A DNA stretch of 64,000 bases, taken from assembly GCA_036429605.1 (NCBI GenBank), contig JAVFKD010000004.1, forward strand, positions 558,001 through 622,000. Direction: 5' to 3'. Position 1 is the first letter of the stretch, and the number at the start of each line of letters is the position of its first letter. This DNA is from Cladobotryum mycophilum (lineage: Eukaryota > Ascomycota > Sordariomycetes > Hypocreales > Hypocreaceae). Of the stretch, positions 22,800-35,200 are shown piece by piece. A program made the position numbers and the translations under genes. The notes beneath the pieces were generated by a model. It was not told the origin of the DNA and did not search any database. It worked only from the letters and a program-made list of their open reading frames with translations.

Positions 22800-24175
22800 A
22801 GAGATACTCACACGCCCTCTGCACCAAGGTTATTTCCGAAATGGCAGCTGTTGAAAGTGACAACAGCCGAACAAACGGGAGAATGAAGAGAAATCATAAA
22901 TCAAGAATAGGGTTGCATGTTGCCGACAGAAGGTGGCAGACGGGGCTTAATATTGTTCTCTGGATTGTGGCGCTCTCCCTTAGTATTGTTCTTGAGACAT
23001 TTGCTATGCAAGCTGCGTGATGGCCTCCGCAGACCTGCAGATGGCTGCTGCATGAGCCCCCGGTCAATGCATCAGAACGAGATGTGATATTCTTCAGCAA
23101 GCTGCATGTGCATTGCTGGGCAGGGGGTTGGATGGGTAGGTGGCTGTGGACGACCATGACCACCACTACCAATCCCACCACCGCTGTTGCAAACGACAAG
23201 GGGGGACGGATACGGCCGCCCAGTCGATAAGAGTATGGCTGCCGGACGGGCCGGTAGTGGTGGCCAATCTTGCTCCAACCCCTGGTCCTATATCCGTGTT
23301 TGTCACGTCTAGTCCATATCTTGGCGCCTTCTGATTTGCCATGCGAAGCGACGGGAATGTCAGAAATGTTTGCTATGTCAGTGGGCTCGCCAGCCATCTT
23401 CAGCGTTGCTTTGCTTTTCTCAACCTTGACGGCTGAATGTAGGATCAGGCACACCACCTCGAAAGCTGAATACCATAATATATCATGTGCGACTTGTACC
23501 GCTCCATCAGTCGAATCCCACTGTAACACAAACAAGTAGAAGCGGAGGCGACGGGAGGACAGAGTGAAATGAGAGGCCATCACCATCACACCAAGTATCC
23601 GTATTTCCACCAATGGCCCACTCGCTGCGCCTGTGATAGCCTCATCATTTCAAGGAAGAGGTAATTACTGCCCCGTGCCACCCCTTCAGCCGCAATATGC
23701 AAAAAGGCCAACACACAAAATTCTTCATCCCATTGCATTGCACAGCCCTGCGTGTAACAAACCACACGGCTTCGCTTCCCCGGCCGGCTAATGCGCCAAC
23801 AACACTCACATCAGACCGTGGGGAGGAAAGAGAAAAGAGAAAAGAGGACCACATCGGATGTTTGCTGCCAGGACACTATTGAATCAACCCCCCCCCCCGG
23901 TCACATTAGTAGTGGCAACCATCACTGGCGTAGAGGATTCTCACCAGTAGACGACGTCCTTTAGCGATTCTGCAGCGTATCTGCAGTGTATCCCGGACGA
24001 GTCGTTTAAGACGTAATAGAATCTCTAATCAAGGCTTCAGACAAATCTATTGCAGTTTATGCCAAGATCAGGGTACAGATCAATCACAAATCATTTCCAT
24101 CATATTCTGACCAGATATTCCCCTCAATGCAACGCAAACACAGCTTAGCTTTCAACCACCCCTCACATCGTCGGC

Positions 24176-25897
24176 TCAATTCTCATGTCGTATTATCAAT
24201 CCCATTCCTTCTGCAATCTTTCGCGAGAGGGCCTTCTTCAGATACCACTCCCGTGCCAGAGATCGCGTCATCTTGGCAAAAGCAGCAGGTGAAATGCGGC
24301 CTCGCTCCATTGCCCGCCCAAGCATGAAGATGGCATCTCCTAGCGCCCTCTCTTCGGCTACCACTCTGTATAATTGGTTTGATACCACCGTAGGCGCTAC
24401 CAGTAGCTCATCTATGTCAGGAACAATGTGGCTTCTTGATCCTTCAACTACGGAGTCTGCTCGTCTTAGTGCATCGTGCAGAATGTTTGCGTTTGATGCA
24501 ATGGCATTGGATAATTGACCAAGTTGCCCCATCTCTGCTTGGAGCGCTGACATGGCAGATAGCATGGCAGTCCGCTGTGCCTGCAGACCTGCCATACTTG
24601 AATCATTTTGCTGTCGACTACGTTGCCGTATAGACGCCAGTGTTTGAGCTAGCTGTCCTAGAAGAGCATCCTTCTCTGGATTTGGAGGGATTGGGGGTGC
24701 AGAAATCGCATGTGTCGGGATATCTAGAGCTAGAGGGTCGTCGAGCAGATTACTGGGAGGTGGTGGTTGTTGAGGTTTAGGGGGTGAAACGGTTCTTTCC
24801 CATGCCGGTGGCGGCACTTGCTGCCAATGCCCCTGACCAAAAGGAGGTCCCTGTTGACCAACTTGCCCTAGAGGATGAACCGGAGATAGTACTGATTGTG
24901 GAGGCAGAGCTGGTGCTGGAGCGGTTTGCTGATGTGGGATGGGTGGAGGACGATTCTGATATGATGATCCAGAAGCTTGGGTCTGTGGTGGAAGAGGGGG
25001 AGCTGAATCGTATCGAGAGGGTACTCTAGAGTGACCAAGAGGACTAATAACAGGAGGACCGGTAAGAGGATTGGGAGGAACCGGGGGAGCTGGCGAAAAG
25101 TGAGGCTCCTGATGTGGCTTCGGTGGTGGTGGAGGTGGGCGAGATTCACTCGGCCCAGGGTGAGTTTGAACAGCAGGAATTGGAGATGCCATTTCCGGAG
25201 GTAGAGGAGGAACCGGAGGCGGCGCTTGAGGTGGTGGACTCTGAATGGTAGGTCGCGACTGTTGTCTAGCTATGACGGGAGGCTCCTTGGCAAACACATC
25301 GCTTAGAACAGAGAGGAAGTCCTGAATTGTCGATTTCTAGCCAAGGTCAAGTGTTAGTTGATCGGTCTTTCTGAAGGAGGCCAAGAAGTCGTACATCCCA
25401 AAAGTCGGACCAGCCAGCCAAATACGGGTGGTAGACCTGACCCTGCGGATCTACATGCTGTCCCGGGCGAACCACCATTGTCTCGGTCGGAGTCACGTAG
25501 ACCAAAGGGGCCTCTCGTGGGTAGGCGTGAGGAACCCATATCGATATCGGGAATCTGTATGTGGTGCCCCGGAAGAGGACGGGCAGCGTGCCGGAGAGGT
25601 GTAGCAGGAGAGCGCTGACGCCATTGTGGAACGCTGGGTATGGTTAGTCCTGTACTCGGAATCTAGATGATATATTCGCGGAGCTATATACTGTGGACGT
25701 CGGTACGTGGTGTGAGTGTAGAGAATCGCGTGAGGACGTGGGCGACGTCGTTGTAGGTGCGGTTGACGTCGTGATATTCCTAACAAGCAAGCGTTAGCCG
25801 GGGTAGTCGCGCATCGCGCTTAACAATAAGAGATATGAGTCCATACACTCGTCAACACGCTATAGAGCCAATTCAGCACATGCTGTTGAACCGGCAT
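24176..25897 (-). CDS. vps23: ESCRT-I subunit Vps23 (TSG101/STP22 homologue)
   Basis: Endosomal sorting subunit that binds ubiquitinated cargo and ESCRT-0. Four exons, 25847-25897, 25692-25779, 25395-25633 and 24176-25336, give 512 residues. The first three and the start of the fourth encode the UEV domain: MPVQQHVLNWLYSVLTS, YHDVNRTYNDVAHVL, FHNGVSALLLHLSGTLPVLF, YPREAPLVYVTPT and YLAGWSDFWDKSTIQDFL. A long Pro-rich linker follows at about residues 150-320, then a coiled coil (SMAGLQAQRTAMLSAMSALQ). The C-terminal steadiness box (LYRVVAEERALGDAIFML, then REWYLKKALSRKIAEGMGL) binds the other ESCRT-I subunits. All introns are GT-AG and in phase. The domain order is exactly that of the family. 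Confidence 0.93.
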
Positions 25898-26332
25898 CGT
25901 GAGGTCGTAATCGCCTCATCAGCGTTTTGGCGGGATGCGGGATGTGGAGGGGAGATGGCGAAGCTGGAATGGGGGACTCACGACCTACGTAAGAGCTTCT
26001 TCGCGGCTTCCATGGATGATGGCACATGCGATGGCGGGGCTTAGCGCTAGGCCTTTAGAGCCTTAGTGCCTCTGAGCTCTATAATGCGGTGGGGTTGCGA
26101 AAGCTTACAGCGTATCCTCCCGCTGTAGGCTTTGGGTCAGCACTCTAAATATTGCCCAAGCCACGAACGTTACGCACGAACGACCACGGAACCTTGGAAC
26201 TTCACTTAGGTCGGACTACGAATCTATCTACTCTACTCCGGATTGCACGAGTGAGATAGCAATGCATTGGGTATCAATAGAATCATCAGCTTCATGCCAA
26301 AGACTCATTACTCGTTACTATATACGTTTCAT
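25898..26332. other. Intergenic region, VPS23 promoter and OPT 3' flank
   Basis: About 435 bp between a minus-strand start codon and the stop codon of the next minus-strand gene. Nothing recognisable as a gene. Confidence 0.55.
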
Positions 26333-28937
26333 CTAATCAAGCGCAAAGCAACGCTCACTGCTCTCAGCATTGTTACCCCACCAGTGAGGCATCTCTATAA
26401 TCTTGCCCGCTCCAAAGCACAGAAAGATGAGCAACATGTTAAAGTTGAAGCCCGCATCAAACGCCGCGGCCAAGATGTAGTTCCACCTAGACCACATCTC
26501 GTAGCGGTACCTGTATGCCCAGTACATGACAATAAAGCCGCCAATAAATCTCGAGGTGTATCCCGTGCTAATGTTTCCGTAGAAAACGGAGGCGATGGAG
26601 AAGAAGATGGTGGTGTTGAAGAGATGGAACTTGGCGCGGGGGAAGGCCTTGTGCAAACCAAACATAATGAAAGGGGCGACAGCGCCAACGAGGAAGCCGT
26701 ATGGGACGGGCTTGTAGATATCTTGCTGGAACAGACGCTTAGGGCCCACAAGGACATACTGCACTCCTGATGTGAGGGACGTTGCCAGGGACTGACCGGT
26801 CCACTGATGGGTTGGGTCTACTTCTGCACCAGACACATACTCGAACTTGGTATCAAGGACCCAGCGAATAACGGCGTAGTCGATCGGGACACCGATGAGA
26901 GAACCAAAGACCTGCGAGAAGAAGACGGCCTTAGGAGGCACATGCATATAGTGACCAATCTTCATATCCTGAAGGTTGAGCTGCGCTCTGTACCATGCAT
27001 CACCGGCAATGGAACCATAGGTTGATGCACCACATGGGTTCTTGAAGCCGGAGATGGAGTTTACCATGAGGCCATACCAGAGCTCATTGGTAGTACCAAT
27101 TGGCTTGAGATGTGTTAGTATTTGACTTGGATCTCATGGAAAATATCAAGTTTGGACTTACTAGTTGATAGTTTGAAAGAGCATAGAGCCATCCCAAGGG
27201 AACCACGACAATGGCACCAGTCGCAATGGCAACGAAATATGTCCAGACAGGGATGAAAAGCAGGCCCTTGGAAATGATGACGATAAGAATGATGAATGAG
27301 ATTAAGAACAAGGTCAAAAACCACCAAAGGGGAATTTCATCATATGGCCGTTGAAGAATATTGATTTGATCGCCGTATTGTTCTGTAACCTTGCCGGCAT
27401 CCTTGTTATTTCGGCGCGCCTTGAGCTTGATGAAACTCTCCCTAATCTGGGGCCATCCGAATAGGAGCATCCATATCAGGGCAGATGAGTAGGAGGCATA
27501 GTCGAAGAACATGTTCCAGAGGTACTGTGGGCCAACATACAAGTCGCCATAAATCTCGTACGCAGTCTCGTTCAACTTGAAGTCCGAGGTGAGAAGGCTT
27601 CTCAATGGGTAGGCGGTTCCATTCTCTAAACATTGAGGTCAGTGACACAGAAACAAATGTGTACTGTAATAACGAATGTGGCATACCTTGGAAAATACGG
27701 TTGGACATGAGACTGTGATCCCATTTACCGAGTCCACCGAACTTGGCTGCTGGAAGAAGGACCCAGCAGCTAAAGGCAAAGGAGCAAAACATGACAACCT
27801 GAGTCCACCAGGGCGTCAAGAACAAACTAACATCAGTCGAAATGGTTGACCAGTCGAGAGAGAGATTGAGGAATCCCATGCCGCCGAATCCGGAACCGAT
27901 GAAGTTTGCGGTCTTGTTGTGAGGAGCCACCCAGCAGAGAAAAGCGAGAGAGCCGAGGAATGGGAAGACAAATTCTGGCAGCAATTGCCAGAGAACGACG
28001 CCGCTGAGGACACAGAAGAAGACTGTCGTCTGCTTGCGGGAGAGACGAGTGGGGTGTTCGCGCTGCTTCCTCTGGGTTTCAAACAGAGCGCTCTGGCAAA
28101 GTCTAGATCATGTTAGTTAGAATATGTGTTTCGTGATCGGAAATTATCATCTGCAGGAATTGAACGACTTACGATTGAAACCTATATAAATGTGTTAGTC
28201 AACAGATTTGAGAAATTTGTCCAATTTTGTAGGATCACATACCAAGGATATTGAGGATCGTAAATCAAAAATTGGCGGGCAAGGGCCGCATAGGAGTAGC
28301 CAATCCAAGTAATTGCCAACATGAAGAATATCGCCACGGCTCCATTGACGCGCTGGCCAAAGTAAAGCTCGGATAGCGAGATGGGGGTAAAGCCAAGGTT
28401 GTAAGTGGCTCCGGACGCGGCCGAGATGGTGATTAACACATGCTCCTTGGTGTTGAATGGCCCAGGGTTCAGATTAAAGCTGCGCTTGGTAAATGGGACC
28501 TTGATCTCCCAAGCTGGCAAGATCTTGGCGAGCCAAACACCAAGATAATTGGATGCAATTTGGACGAAGAAGACGGAGTATGGCGCATAGGTTGTTCGGT
28601 AATGGGACATTTGCGACAAGAATGCGCCGGGTGCGACAAACAGAATTGTCAGTACGAAGTAGCGGAACGTGAGGGTCGGTTCATTGGGGTTGTCTGTGAA
28701 ATTGACGACTCGTCTGACGAAGAGCGGAATGTCCTTGATTCGAGGATCATCCTCGGTGATGACCTCCTCTTGACCGGCCTCATTGGTGATGGTATACAGT
28801 GTTTTACCCTCACCGTCGGATGCTTTTGACTCGGCATCGATGTTGGATCCGGCCTTTTCATCGATACCGATGGCACTGGTGGGTTCCGCGCCGGAGACGG
28901 GCGCCTTTTCCACCTCGTCGCGCTGGACGGAGGCCAT
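26333..28937 (-). CDS. OPT-family oligopeptide transporter
   Basis: Proton-coupled importer of small peptides or related compounds, plasma membrane. Five exons, 28243-28937, a 9-nt micro-exon 28173-28181, 27687-28102, 27162-27625 and 26333-27103, give 784 residues. The micro-exon contributes the bases joining PQYPW to FQSLCQ. The N-terminal 100 residues are hydrophilic and acidic. The OPT signature NPGPFNTKEHV follows (NPG motif), and many hydrophobic helices run to the end. Conserved late motifs include GTTNELWYGL, KNPCGASTYGSIAGDAWYRAQ, GHYMHVPPKAVFF and the C-terminal MPHWWGNN. The start at 28937 (MASVQRDEVEK) is preferred over an in-frame start 25 codons upstream. All junctions are GT-AG with phase agreement. 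Confidence 0.92.
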
Positions 28938-31900
28938 GGTGGGCTGCTGCTGGTGGACGAACGACAGAGTGCAATGCCTCTGCGCGCGGGGGCTCGAAGC
29001 TTTAATAAGCACAGAAAGTTAATTGTTGACAGAGATCAGCAGCAAATAAGACAAGGCATCACAAGCAGGCACATGGCGAGTATTTATTGAGACATGGGGC
29101 GATAAGGTGTTGAGACATTGGATGACCTTTGGGAAGAGCTAGGGCCATGGGCCACGGAGAGAATGCAACGTTGGGACCGGGGGGAGTGGCAAGTTGCAGC
29201 ACAGAGCGTCGACTGGTCCATGTGCATGATCCATAAGTGGCACGCAGTGGCCGGGGTATCGACATGCTGTGTGTGGTTAACATTGTTATGCTTGATGATA
29301 GGTGAGGTTGGTAGGAGTGAGGAGCTGCAGGCATGGACAGACGATGTTACCGAACTTTTGGAGTCTCTTCAGTATCCGGCTACATACTCGTAACAAACCC
29401 GCCAATAAGCAGGGATGAAAAGGTCAGGATGGCCAGCCGTGAACTCGACAAGGTCACTCCAAGATCGGTCAGGCAACGGAATTACCATCGGTGGCGCCAC
29501 ATCTGCCAAGCAAGACGAAGACTCCGAAAAGGCTGCGAGGGAGGAAGCGTTGGAAGCGTTGGAAGCCTCGGAAAAGGTTCCTGAAGAAGAGATCCCACAA
29601 ACACGAGACTAAACCACTTGAAGCCAAGACCAGGGACCTTTTGCAGATACAGCCCCCTTCAGGATGTGACGGTTGGTTGTGAGATTTGGTGTGGCGGTTG
29701 GAGGGAGAAAAAAGAATCCAAATTCATTCTCGAATTCTCACTGGCACCGCAACAGAAACATCGTGGGGAAAATGTAATGGTGTGGCCGAAAACGACAGTT
29801 GCCGAGAAAATGGTGTCATTTCAATCTAGTCTACAAACAGACAATCCCACGTGCGAAGGGCCACAAGATGGGTTTATAGAATGCACCTTCTCTGAGATCT
29901 CTGCTAACAACTGTAAAAAAAAACTTTACCGCTATTTTTATTTTTATTTTTATTTTTATTTCATTTCATTTCATTTATCCTCAAGTCACTAGTCTCCGAG
30001 ATGGGTCAGCATTAGTATTTTCGGCCGATACGAGAGGAATGGATGCATTGCTCCGGCTACAGTTCCGCCGGCTAAACTGCCCGAAGATTTGTACTGAATA
30101 CCTTCATTGGCTTAACACGAACATTCCAACTCGATGATCAAGATACCTGACACCAATAAATGTCGATAATACTCAATTCTATCACGTCTTTTCTACGACC
30201 CGCCTTCCATCGGCAAACACTCAGTATCAACTGCAATCCATGTCTGTCTGCATGTCAAAACGTGGGTCTTGGGTCCATATCATCTGTAATACCTATGCAT
30301 CACCAATCAATCGCTTCGCCAATCGACCCCGAAAACGTGGATATGAACCTCTGCTTGCATTGAGCGATGTAACGTGCAACTTGTAGGCATAATGGGGCCA
30401 TTAATTATTACTGTTTGCGTCCATTCTCGATCATTTCCGTGATGAAGAGTCACACAAGCGCCAACGAAACCGATCACCTTTCCCGGGTAGGGGTTGGGTC
30501 TTTGATGCCACAGCTCCGACAAAACCCCTTCTACTTGCAATCAGGGCTCTGGATAAGCGGCAGTTCATTGTGTAGATGCATTGGCTAGGCAGACTTTATT
30601 TTAGCCTTATAATCTCTAATATATTGCTCAAGCTAAAAGACACCGGCAAAGTGGCATAACGAGTATATACTACCTACTAATGCAGACAGCATATGACCAT
30701 GGAGCTTTCCTTGATGCATCATTTTTCGTGGAAAGAAAGCTTGGAGATTGCGGAGGAATTGTCTAGACTATATACTAACCGCCCGTTTTCCATTTTCTCG
30801 TTGCAATATTGCATCGTGACATCTCAGGCGGCCGTATCTATCTGCATGCATGCCCCCCGTAGCTCCCCAGCTGGCAAGGTTTTGGCTCCTATTTAAATTG
30901 CTAGAAATGATGACTCTTGTGCAATTGTGAGCAAGTCTCATACATCGTGTGAAACGTATTGAGAAAGGGATGAAAGAGACTGCGGGCGGTGGTTCTTTGT
31001 AGGGTAAAAGGACGGCAGTGGACTTTCGAGTTTAAAATCTAAATAGTATTACAGTAAATTCTTTTTGTACAATATTATGCCCGCTTTATGCGTAACGCTC
31101 ACCGTAAAGGCTCAAGATGCGGAGCCTTTCATATGTAACATCATCGACTTCCACTCCATTAACCCGTGATAACCGTCTTTAGGATTACTGGAAGAGAATG
31201 ATGGCGGTGCTCTTCTCTGCTACGTCCTTTAGGCGTCCAGCCATTGTCTGTTCTAGAGATACATCGTTCCAAGAACTCGACTAAACATGGACTTGGGACA
31301 TCACCATTCAATGAATGTCTCCTCACCGTATTGTTGGTTCTCTTAGATCTAGTTGCTCCATCTAGCCATCCTAGCTTTGAAGTGGCTTCTTTGCAGGTCT
31401 TCTATTCGCCATCCCGCACAGCGACAGGCATCAGCCGCATAACTGGGGTCGATGACAATGCCGGGGTTTTCAGCAACGAGCAAGCTGATGGGTACACAGA
31501 ACGTAAATGTCCAAACTGTAGATGTCTGGATGGTTCTTCTGCAAGGTATTGGTAACCCTGGCTGCAAATGACGTGCAGCGGCAAGTCTTCGAGCCTTAAG
31601 TGCGGAGAAGAGAACCAATTATGTTGTGAGCTTCGATTTGTTGGCTTGCGATCTACTCTTTAATATCTCAGGGTCTTTGATAAGGTCGTCGTATGATGTA
31701 GCGGCCTTTCACTCAAGAAGGTAGTCAAGCATCACCAAGGATGTGTACGACCTTCGACAAAGACCTCCACGACTGGTGTCGGACACTAGTAGCTTCTTGA
31801 ATGTAATCGATAGTCATTGCTTAGAGTATCGGTAGAGTGTATTGTGAAGCCGTGAAAAAGGATGTCGCAGGAGCAGACTGCTTGATTGTATTCCAATTCT

Positions 31901-32201
31901 AGTTTGGGGAGTCAATAAAGTTAGACGTAAATGCATTTATGCACTTCAATTGACAGGTTCACCCTGATGGCTAAAAATACACAATATAACAACAAAGCAA
32001 CAATAAGGAACAGGTATAGAGTGATGAATCCGGGGTGATTGTGTGAAGGAACCATCAAAACCAACAACAAACTTGATTGAACTAAGAATTGAGACCATGG
32101 GAAAATGAAAAAAGGGTGCCGTTGCAATGCATTACGAGTAGAATTAAGCATTGCAGCCCCACCTGAATCAACAGCCCTCCCCTCGTTTGAGTCTGAGAGC
32201 T
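28938..32201. other. Gene-free region at the start of the middle island
   Basis: About 3.3 kb in which I recognise no gene, RNA or transposon. Open frames are short and unrelated to known families. The first part is presumably the OPT promoter. An AT-rich tandem tract lies at about 29932-29980. Confidence 0.55.
29932..29980. repeat. Tandem TTTTTA followed by TTTCA units
   Basis: About five TTTTTA hexamers run directly into three TTTCA pentamers. Confidence 0.85.
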
Positions 32202-35200
32202 TCAATAAGAAAGTGTCTTATATGACCAGATTCTCACAGACCTATCCTCAGACGCAGTTGCAAAATAACCGTGAAAAGGAGTAAAACTAATGCATCTGAC
32301 GGCATTCTTGTGGCCATGGGGCGTCAACTGAAACCCCTTTCCGGTCTGCCAATCCCTGAATCTCACGGACTTGTCTTTTGAGCTGGAAACAATCCAATTA
32401 CTGTCTGGAGACATTGTGACAGACGTGACGAGATCCTGCAATCGAGGTTAGTAGGTTACGACGCAGCGAGAAAGTCTTTGTGTATACTCCCTTGATGATC
32501 CTCGAAACTGCGAGTGAGAAGCAATTGCCCATCGGTCCATTTCCAGACTTTGATCCTCCTATCAAGAGAGGCGGAAAGAAGGTGATGACCATTTGGAGAG
32601 AATCTGACCAAAGAGACTAAATCAGTAATGTCATGACTTGCAGAAAGCTCGACCGCAAGATGACCTGTTCTTAAATCCCACACTCGTATGAAGCCATCAA
32701 AACAATCTGCAGCAACATAGGCTGCATCAGGAGAAAAGGAAACCGAGCATATGGGTGCACTTCCGTCAAATGACTGAATCTCGGAAGATGTTGTGATATC
32801 CCAGACCTTAACCGTCATATCATGAGACCCTGACACGATCCAAGGACGTTCACGGCTGACGTCGATGGTGTCAATTTCTTTCCCATGACTGGAAAAAGTA
32901 GCACGAATGCTCCTATTAAAGATATCCCAAACCTTGAATACGTCAACACGGTGGACTGCAAGATGATATGTTACTCAGCTTACTATAACCATCCTGTCTC
33001 TCGATGCTGTGATGAGATATTCGTCATCTGGTGTGAAATACGCATGTTGGACATGGCTGCCATTTGGTATTCTAAATGAATAAGGCTTTATGCCTGTAAA
33101 GACCTCAAAGATGTGTGCGAAGTCATCGCTGCCAGTGGCTATGGTGCTTCCATTGGCGCTAAAGCTCACGCAACAAACGACGCCGTCGTGCTTAATTGTA
33201 TGGAATAAGTCAATGTACACATCGTGAGAAGCATATTCATCAAAATGGACAGACCACGCATTATCGATGACGGGGAAATCTTCTTCATGGCTGTCCATTG
33301 AGTTTTGTGTAGTCGGTAAATTGGGGCTCACCGCTTGCAATATTTCAATTATGGCATCGTCGCCCGTTTGTAAAACCCTAACTATTAGTTCTTGGTCTAT
33401 TATATGAGCCCGTTTGTTTTGAAGAAGGTACTTCACAACCGCAACATGTTTACCCATACATGCGTAGCCAAACGGGGTGGTTGTAGGACCAGATATAAGG
33501 GCGCAGTAGCTAGGATGCTTTTGTGGGTGTCGATTAACATTCACTTTTCCTGTTTCAAGAAGCAGCTTGACAATCTCCGAATGCCCCATGGCGCATGCGT
33601 CACAAAATGGTGATGTCGCATGGAGACCAACTGGATCCGGGTCGCATTCTTCATGACTCACAAGCAGACGGACAATATCTCCGTTGCTAGCAAGCACAGC
33701 CTTATGTAATGCAGTGTATCCTAGACTCTTGGTATTTATTTGGACGCCTTTCTCAAGCAACAGTTTGCAAATCTCGAGTCGACCAAGAGTTGCAGCTCGT
33801 ATGAGCGAAGTCTCACCGCTCAGGCGCCGTATTTGATTGACATTGTCGACGGAATCTAAACTCCATCGGACCACATCAACGTCGTATTGATCAATGGCTT
33901 TCTAGATATCGTCTAGCTTTTTCTTCGCGATTTGAGGAGGAAATATAAATTCGTCGTTTTGGCTGGAATGGTATTTCTTGTTGTGCTCGTGCCGTTTAGA
34001 CTGAGAGTCATATCCAAATTGCGAGGCGAAGCAATCTTCAACCGCACACTTGAAGGGGAGCTCATGGGAGTTGATATGCGAATCGCGGTCCCTTCTGTTA
34101 GCAAAACCAGCGGTGAAGTATGTACACCAAGGCTTGGGGCATTTAAAGCCTCCGTCTTTTCCATAAAGATTGGCCATGGCGAGTTGCGAGGGAAGGTCCA
34201 GAGCCGAGTACTCAATATTTTCAGTAATTTGACGAATAGAAATTGTTCTTAGCTCAGTATTAAAATATTCACTTCTCTCTCTGCCATCCTGGGGTAACTT
34301 GGCAAAAACTTGAAGAATGTTGCTGCCCGCTGAATGAAGATTACTCATCTTGGATGGGAGGCCATAGCTCTGGAGAACAGCACAAGCAAGTTCCTTCATC
34401 TCCGCATAAACTTCTGCCTGTTTATCTGAATTCTGTGCTGCATCTTGCTTGACACATTCCTGAAGATGGTCATACCAGTGCTGAACGGTGTAGTCTTGTA
34501 AGCCATAGTATCCCTGGATTGCATTCGCTGTAATATCTTGATCGGAAATTCCGCGATTGAGTGGCTGAGAAAGAAGATATCTAAAGCACATGCTTGCGAA
34601 TTTGCAGCTTTCTATAAAGTAATGAAGTCGGCCACTTTGAAATAAATACCTTCACCCAGTTAGTTGTCACATAGTGTTTAAATATGAGTGAACTGGGCAC
34701 TTACTCGCGAGCAGTTTCATGAACGATCGCAACCATGTCTTCCGGGTCACTCTCATGCTTCCCTGAATGAAGAATGTCGACGAGAGATCCACAGAGTTGT
34801 TTGCAAGTAACTCTTAGCCGTCCATTTTCATAGTCCACTGTCCCGTGGACTGGGTCAACGCAGATAAGTGACTAGATCTCACGCTATCGGAGGTGACGTC
34901 TGGCGCAGACAACCCAACTTAGAATGCCCAATGCATCGTTCTGTTCAGCAGCTGATGAATTCAAAAATATTAGTGTGGCCACCCTTTCGTATCTTGAGAG
35001 TCAATAATTAGTCTAGATCTATGTGTTATCTCAATAATGTCTCCATTTTTGGAGATGAACCTACGCTGTGTGGATCCCTTGAGGGAAGACACCCGGTTCC
35101 AGTTCTTTGTTCAGGAGAGAGAGTCTAGTTTGACTGAGTAGATTTTGCAATACAACTCGCGCGTAAAGGGATATGCCTGGCATTTGTCAGCGATTTGCAA

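Larger units (their letters stand above)
22283..24175. other. Long intergenic region upstream of STE2
   Basis: About 1.9 kb between the STE2 start and the VPS23 stop; both genes are on the minus strand, so it holds the STE2 promoter. Contents include two dinucleotide microsatellites near 22.72 and 22.79 kb, a CCTAGGTAGGTAG motif near 22760, and an 11-base C run at about 23888-23898. A 239-codon minus-strand frame at 22894-23613 shows no family signature and is not called. Confidence 0.55.

Noticed and set aside
22894..23613. 239-codon frame on the minus strand upstream of STE2
   Set aside because: No ATG at its 5' end, no domain, biased His/Pro/Val composition. It is probably part of a long STE2 upstream region. 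Transcript evidence could reverse this.
32940..32985. A 28-nt intron to remove the TGA at 32975-32977 in the NLR relic
   Set aside because: It has GT and AG ends, but it is too short for a fungal intron and would shift the downstream WD40 frame.
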